Below, piece by piece: positions 61,055 through 64,000 of a stretch of 64,000 nucleotides of DNA. The notes under the pieces were generated by a model. The model had not been told where the DNA came from. It saw only the letters and a program-made list of their open reading frames with translations, and ran no database searches. Each line of letters opens with the position of its first letter. Position 1 is the stretch's first letter. The position numbers and the translations under genes are program-made. Source of the stretch: Acidaminobacter sp. (GTDB lineage Bacteria; Bacillota_A; Clostridia; Peptostreptococcales; Acidaminobacteraceae); contig WXFH01000011.1 in assembly GCA_009881125.1 (NCBI GenBank), positions 1 to 64,000 of the forward strand, read 5' to 3'.

Positions 61055-61852
61055 CTACAGATAATTCTTTCTGTAATAAATCTCTTCCATTTCGTAACGC
61101 AGGCGCTTAGTAACCAAACGCCGCTCTTCAGGGCTCAGATCCAGTTTTTCTGTTGAAAACAGATAGTTGTCCAGATCAAACTTCCTGAGCAGCATCTTGG
61201 TGTGGAAGATATTTTCCTGATAGACGTTGGTGTCTATGGCATTATATCGATCCAAAACATCCGGCGAGATATAGTCCTGAATAGAGGTGATCTTATGATC
61301 GATGTAAAACTTCTGACCATTTGTGTCTCTGGTAAAACCGCGAACGCGGTAGTCCAGATTGATGATGTCCGAGTCAAAGGACTCAATCAGATAATTGAGC
61401 GCCTTCAGCGGCGAAATTTCGCCACAAGTCGAGACATCTATGTCCACGCGAAAGGTCGAGATGCCATCCTGGGGATGACTTTCCGGATAGGTGTGAACGG
61501 TAATATGACTCTTGTCCAGGTGACCGACGACAGAATCCTTATAGACCAGCTGCCCCAAATTGCAGGAGGCGTCGAGTTCACTGACCCGGACCGGCGTTTC
61601 CGAAATCAGAATAGTGACACTGGCCCCTTCCGGATCATAGTCCTGCTTCGCGATATTCAGAATGCAGGCCCCAATCATTTCGGTGACCTCTGTCAAAATT
61701 TTCGTCAAACGTCTGGCGTTGTATTGTTCATCGATATAATCGATGTATTTTTTTTGGTCATCCCTGCTGTGCGTGTAACAAATATCAAAGATGTTGAAGC
61801 TCAACGTCTTTGTCAGATTGTTAAACCCATACAGTTTGAGTTTTTCATTCAA
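61055..61852 (-). CDS. speD: S-adenosylmethionine decarboxylase, SpeD type
   Basis: The 265-residue enzyme corresponds to the E. coli-type proenzyme (264 aa). The cleavage site that creates the pyruvoyl cofactor is K114-S115 in [13 protein letters not shown]. Decarboxylated SAM supplies aminopropyl groups for spermidine; spermidine synthase is not in the window. The start is TTG 61852 with AGGGGG 8 nt upstream; no in-frame ATG is nearby. It is apparently monocistronic. Confidence 0.93.
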   Translation of the reverse strand: MNEKLKLYGFNNLTKTLSFNIFDICYTHSRDDQKKYIDYIDEQYNARRLTKILTEVTEMIGACILNIAKQDYDPEGASVTILISETPVRVSELDASCNLGQLVYKDSVVGHLDKSHITVHTYPESHPQDGISTFRVDIDVSTCGEISPLKALNYLIESFDSDIINLDYRVRGFTRDTNGQKFYIDHKITSIQDYISPDVLDRYNAIDTNVYQENIFHTKMLLRKFDLDNYLFSTEKLDLSPEERRLVTKRLRYEMEEIYYRKNYL

Positions 61853-62056
61853 CGATTCGACCCCCTTCTGTGAAACCTCTTACAATCTCATATTACATCA
61901 TAAAAGGACACAAAGATCAAATTATTTGTTGAACCTTATGAAAAAAACTCAAGACCTTAGTCCGCCGCGCTGACAATCTCGCTTTCAACTACGCTGACAA
62001 CCACTCTCCAGCCACGCTGCAGTCAGCATTCCCAGCCCCGCTCAAGAACTCCTGTT
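61853..62056. other. Gene-free stretch between kynU and speD
   Basis: I see no gene, terminator of note or repeat; the right part has several CTGACAA/ACGCTG-like short repeats of no clear meaning. Confidence 0.5.
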
Positions 62057-63337
62057 TTAAGCGACCGTCCCCCGCATCGAGGAATAATTTTCATACAGTT
62101 TTTCATCCATAATCCTGACGAGAGTTTCCACGACTCTAAAGACTTCCGTAAAGGACGTGTACAGCGCGATAGGCGCCAGGCGGATGACATTTGGCGCCCT
62201 GAAGTCCGGCATGACCCCGTTGTCTTTTAGTGCCTGGTTGATCCGCACCGCATCTGAATGCTCCAGCGCCACATGGCCGCCCCTGCGGTGCGGCTCCCGT
62301 GGGTTTCCAACACTGAACCCGTATCCGGTAAGTTTGTCGTCGATCAAAGCCATGAGGTAATCCGTCAGCTTCAGGGACTTTTCACGAATGTTCTCCACCC
62401 CGACCCGGTTGAAGAGCTCAAGAGACCCTTCCAGCGGTGCCATGCTGAAAATGTTCTGAGTACCGGACTGCCAGCCCCCTGCATTTCTGACCGGCTCAAA
62501 AGTATTGAGCAGGTCAAACTGCTTGTCCTTGACGTAGCCCTGCCAGCCGGCGAGGCCCGGATGCAGGCCAAAATGCCGCTTGTTTAAATACAGCGCCGCG
62601 TTCGACCCCGGTCCCCCGTTCAGATATTTATAGGTACACCAGACCGCGAAGTCCACGTCCCACTTTGAAAATTCGTGAGGCACCGCGCCAACCCCGTGAC
62701 AGCAGTCAAACCCTATGATGATGCCACGTTCATGAGCTGTCTGGGTCAGCCTCGCCACATCCAGCAGCTGCCCGCTGCGGTATAGCACGGACGGAAACAC
62801 CGCTATGGCCACATCCTCAGTCATGGCCTCGATCAGCCTGTCCTCATCCAGCGTCCTGCCATCCAGGCTCTTTACTTCCTTGAGCGCCTCCTCAGGCGCC
62901 AGGCCTTTCAGTCTCAGCTGGCTTTCAATGGCGTAGCGGCTTGTTGGAAAGGTCAAGTCGTCGACCAAAATCTTAAAACGCTCAGCCGATGGTTTATAAA
63001 ACGTCGCAATCATGGAATGCAGATTCAGTGTCGTATTTGACATAATAGTCACTTCTTCCGGCGAAGCGCCCACCAAACTTGCCATCAGCGCCCCAAGGTG
63101 ATCCTGATAGAGAAACAGCTGCGGATTTGTCTTTGTCCAGCAATCAATCCCCATGCGCTTGTAATCCTCCAGGACTCTCAGCAGAGAAGCCTCAGCCGCT
63201 TTCGGAAAAAGTCCAAGTGAATTGCCATCCATATAAATGACCTCATCATTCAGATAAAATTCCTGACGGATCCCTTTCAATGGATCCACGCCGTCCATCT
63301 CAGAAGCAAACATAACACCTTGATCATAGACACCCAT
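62057..63337 (-). CDS. kynU: Kynureninase
   Basis: A fold-type I PLP enzyme of 426 residues: YMDGNSLGLFP (about 35), TIMSNTTLNLHSM (about 97), FDCCHGVGAVPHE (about 205) and the PLP lysine in WCTYKYLNGGPGS (about 232), plus WWQSGTQ-type GGWQSGTQNIFSM. It cleaves kynurenine to anthranilate and alanine. The partner formamidase-like protein is at 36.8-37.5 kb; no tryptophan dioxygenase is seen. It begins at ATG 63337 after GGGGTGCG and is flanked upstream by a MarR gene and its likely operators. Confidence 0.93.
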   Translation of the reverse strand: MGVYDQGVMFASEMDGVDPLKGIRQEFYLNDEVIYMDGNSLGLFPKAAEASLLRVLEDYKRMGIDCWTKTNPQLFLYQDHLGALMASLVGASPEEVTIMSNTTLNLHSMIATFYKPSAERFKILVDDLTFPTSRYAIESQLRLKGLAPEEALKEVKSLDGRTLDEDRLIEAMTEDVAIAVFPSVLYRSGQLLDVARLTQTAHERGIIIGFDCCHGVGAVPHEFSKWDVDFAVWCTYKYLNGGPGSNAALYLNKRHFGLHPGLAGWQGYVKDKQFDLLNTFEPVRNAGGWQSGTQNIFSMAPLEGSLELFNRVGVENIREKSLKLTDYLMALIDDKLTGYGFSVGNPREPHRRGGHVALEHSDAVRINQALKDNGVMPDFRAPNVIRLAPIALYTSFTEVFRVVETLVRIMDEKLYENYSSMRGTVA

Positions 63338-63358
63338 TTATCGCACCCCTTTAAATTT

Positions 63359-63376
63359 TTAGTTCGTACCCTAACT
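63359..63376. promoter_or_regulatory. Candidate MarR operator at the kynU promoter
   Basis: TTAGTTCGTACCCTAACT contains TAGTT...AACTA inverted arms and sits beside the kynU -10. Confidence 0.5.
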
Positions 63377-63378
63377 AT

Positions 63379-63406
63379 ATAATAGCACTAAACGCTATAA
63401 AATCAA
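63379..63406 (-). promoter_or_regulatory. Probable kynU promoter
   Basis: On the minus strand TTGATT (63401-63406) and TATTAT (63379-63384) are 16 bp apart. The palindrome TAGC-N7-GCTA lies between the two boxes. Confidence 0.5.
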
Positions 63407-63422
63407 GTTATTTCTCCAAATT

Positions 63423-63439
63423 AATTTCGCGCCCTAATT
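63423..63439. promoter_or_regulatory. Second candidate MarR operator
   Basis: AATTTCGCGCCCTAATT matches the first site at 12 of 17 positions and overlaps the marR stop codon. Confidence 0.4.
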
Positions 63440-63881
63440 AAATACTCTTCAAGTGCTCGTTAATCAGCCTCAGCCACTTCAGCATCAGGCCAGACTCTTC
63501 CTCCGGCAGAAGCCTCAGCTCCTCCCGCTCATAAGCCATCACAACCTCGAAGGCCCGCCCCCGAATCTCCGCCCCCGCCTCCGTCAGGCGAATCTTTTTA
63601 GAGCGCGTGTCCAACTCATCCGTGGTCCGCTGAATCCAGCCCTTCTTCTCCATCAGCTGCAGCATTGGCGTCAGCGTCGCCGCGGACAGCGTCAGCACGT
63701 CCCCCAGCGCCTTCTGGGTCATTTCCTCCTCAACCCAGAGCCTCGACACCACCCTGTACTGCGCAAACGTGATGCCCAGCGGCTCCAGCTGCTTGCTGAC
63801 CGCCACCTGAATTTTCCTGGCAATTTCAATAAAATTGAATCCCATCAAATGGTCATATCCCTGCTTCATCCAACCACTCAC
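63438..63881 (-). CDS. MarR-family transcriptional regulator
   Basis: A 147-residue winged-helix protein: FAQYRVVSRLWVEEEMTQKALGDVLTLSAATLTPMLQLMEKKGWIQR (about 40-85) is the DNA-binding region and RSKKIRLTEAG the wing. It likely regulates the adjacent kynU (gap 100 bp) through the two TTCG-CCCTAA sites. The start is uncertain: GTG 63881 or ATG 63869 (neither has a strong ribosome site). The ligand is probably an aromatic compound, by family. Confidence 0.88.
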   Translation of the reverse strand: MSGWMKQGYDHLMGFNFIEIARKIQVAVSKQLEPLGITFAQYRVVSRLWVEEEMTQKALGDVLTLSAATLTPMLQLMEKKGWIQRTTDELDTRSKKIRLTEAGAEIRGRAFEVVMAYEREELRLLPEEESGLMLKWLRLINEHLKSI

Positions 63882-63905
63882 TTTCTGAAAGGCTTAGGAA
63901 CTCAC

Positions 63906-63966
63906 GACCATCGGCATCAGCTTTAAAAGCTTTTAAAGCTTTTAAAACTTTTCTCTGCCGATGGTC
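63906..63966. repeat. Inverted pair of GACCATCGGC motifs with AGCTTTTAAA repeats
   Basis: GACCATCGGC (63906-63915) and its complement (63957-63966) flank three to four copies of AGCTTTTAAA, so the whole 61-bp block can fold as one hairpin. It lies upstream of the marR gene. Confidence 0.7.
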
Positions 63967-64000
63967 ACCCGCCCCCACCACGCTCATTCCCAATTTCTCG

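Overview
The window looks like chromosome of an anaerobic, amino-acid-using, low-to-mid GC Gram-positive bacterium (Clostridia). This is inferred from a lipoteichoic-acid-synthase-like protein, a T-box in front of asnS, strong AGGAGG ribosome sites with many GTG and TTG starts, a YtvI-type membrane protein, a large clostridial-type glutamine synthetase, and histidine catabolism through glutamate formiminotransferase plus a separate cyclodeaminase. I see no phage, insertion sequence, CRISPR array or rRNA.

Layout. 0-9 kb: DUF457 membrane protein, LtaS-like protein with a degenerate C-terminal phosphodiesterase-like domain, tRNA-Leu(CAA), MBL hydrolase, HtrA protease and a two-component system. 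9-19.6 kb: LysR regulator, M18 aminopeptidase, YgiQ radical SAM protein, MocR regulator, a candidate 6S RNA, RluA-type pseudouridine synthase, FabI, YtvI. 19.8-31 kb: glutamine synthetase, DegV, a first histidine-degradation module (ftcD-hutI-fchA behind a threonine dehydrogenase), MgtC, T-box/asnS, XRE-cupin regulator and glutaminase. 31.5-40.5 kb: modABC, greA, guanine deaminase, proC, a kynurenine-formamidase-like cyclase, DUF1846 protein, class V aminotransferase. 40.5-51.5 kb: the main hut locus, all on the minus strand: sigma-54 activator, two near-identical hutU genes, hutI, fchA, ftcD, hutH, then an ECF transporter S component. 51.5-64 kb: DEAD-box helicase, two secreted proteins, a DUF1653-hydrolase fusion, DHFR, EamA transporter, Smr protein, CorA, SpeD, kynureninase and a MarR regulator.

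How it fits together. The core theme is nitrogen from amino acids: histidine to urocanate (HutH), imidazolonepropionate (HutU), formiminoglutamate (HutI), then glutamate with the formimino group passed to tetrahydrofolate (FtcD) and released as ammonia and methenyl-THF (FchA). Glutaminase, glutamine synthetase, ProC, threonine dehydrogenase, guanine deaminase and kynurenine enzymes extend this. Both hutU genes carry clear -24/-12 (sigma-54) promoters with TGTA...TACA palindromes 110-155 bp upstream, next to an NtrC-like activator, so urocanate hydratase is probably the switch point of the pathway.

The most unusual pattern is a dispersed 10-13-mer, GACCATCGGCAAA. I count 11 exact copies of its first ten bases by eye, six of them matching all 13, in both orientations, inside and outside genes, with an inverted pair at the right edge. 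About 0.1 copies of the 10-mer would be expected by chance. A second, palindromic family (GTGTCAGACACC, REP-like) forms a 24-bp tandem array at 56.08-56.26 kb and clusters around hutH and hutU.
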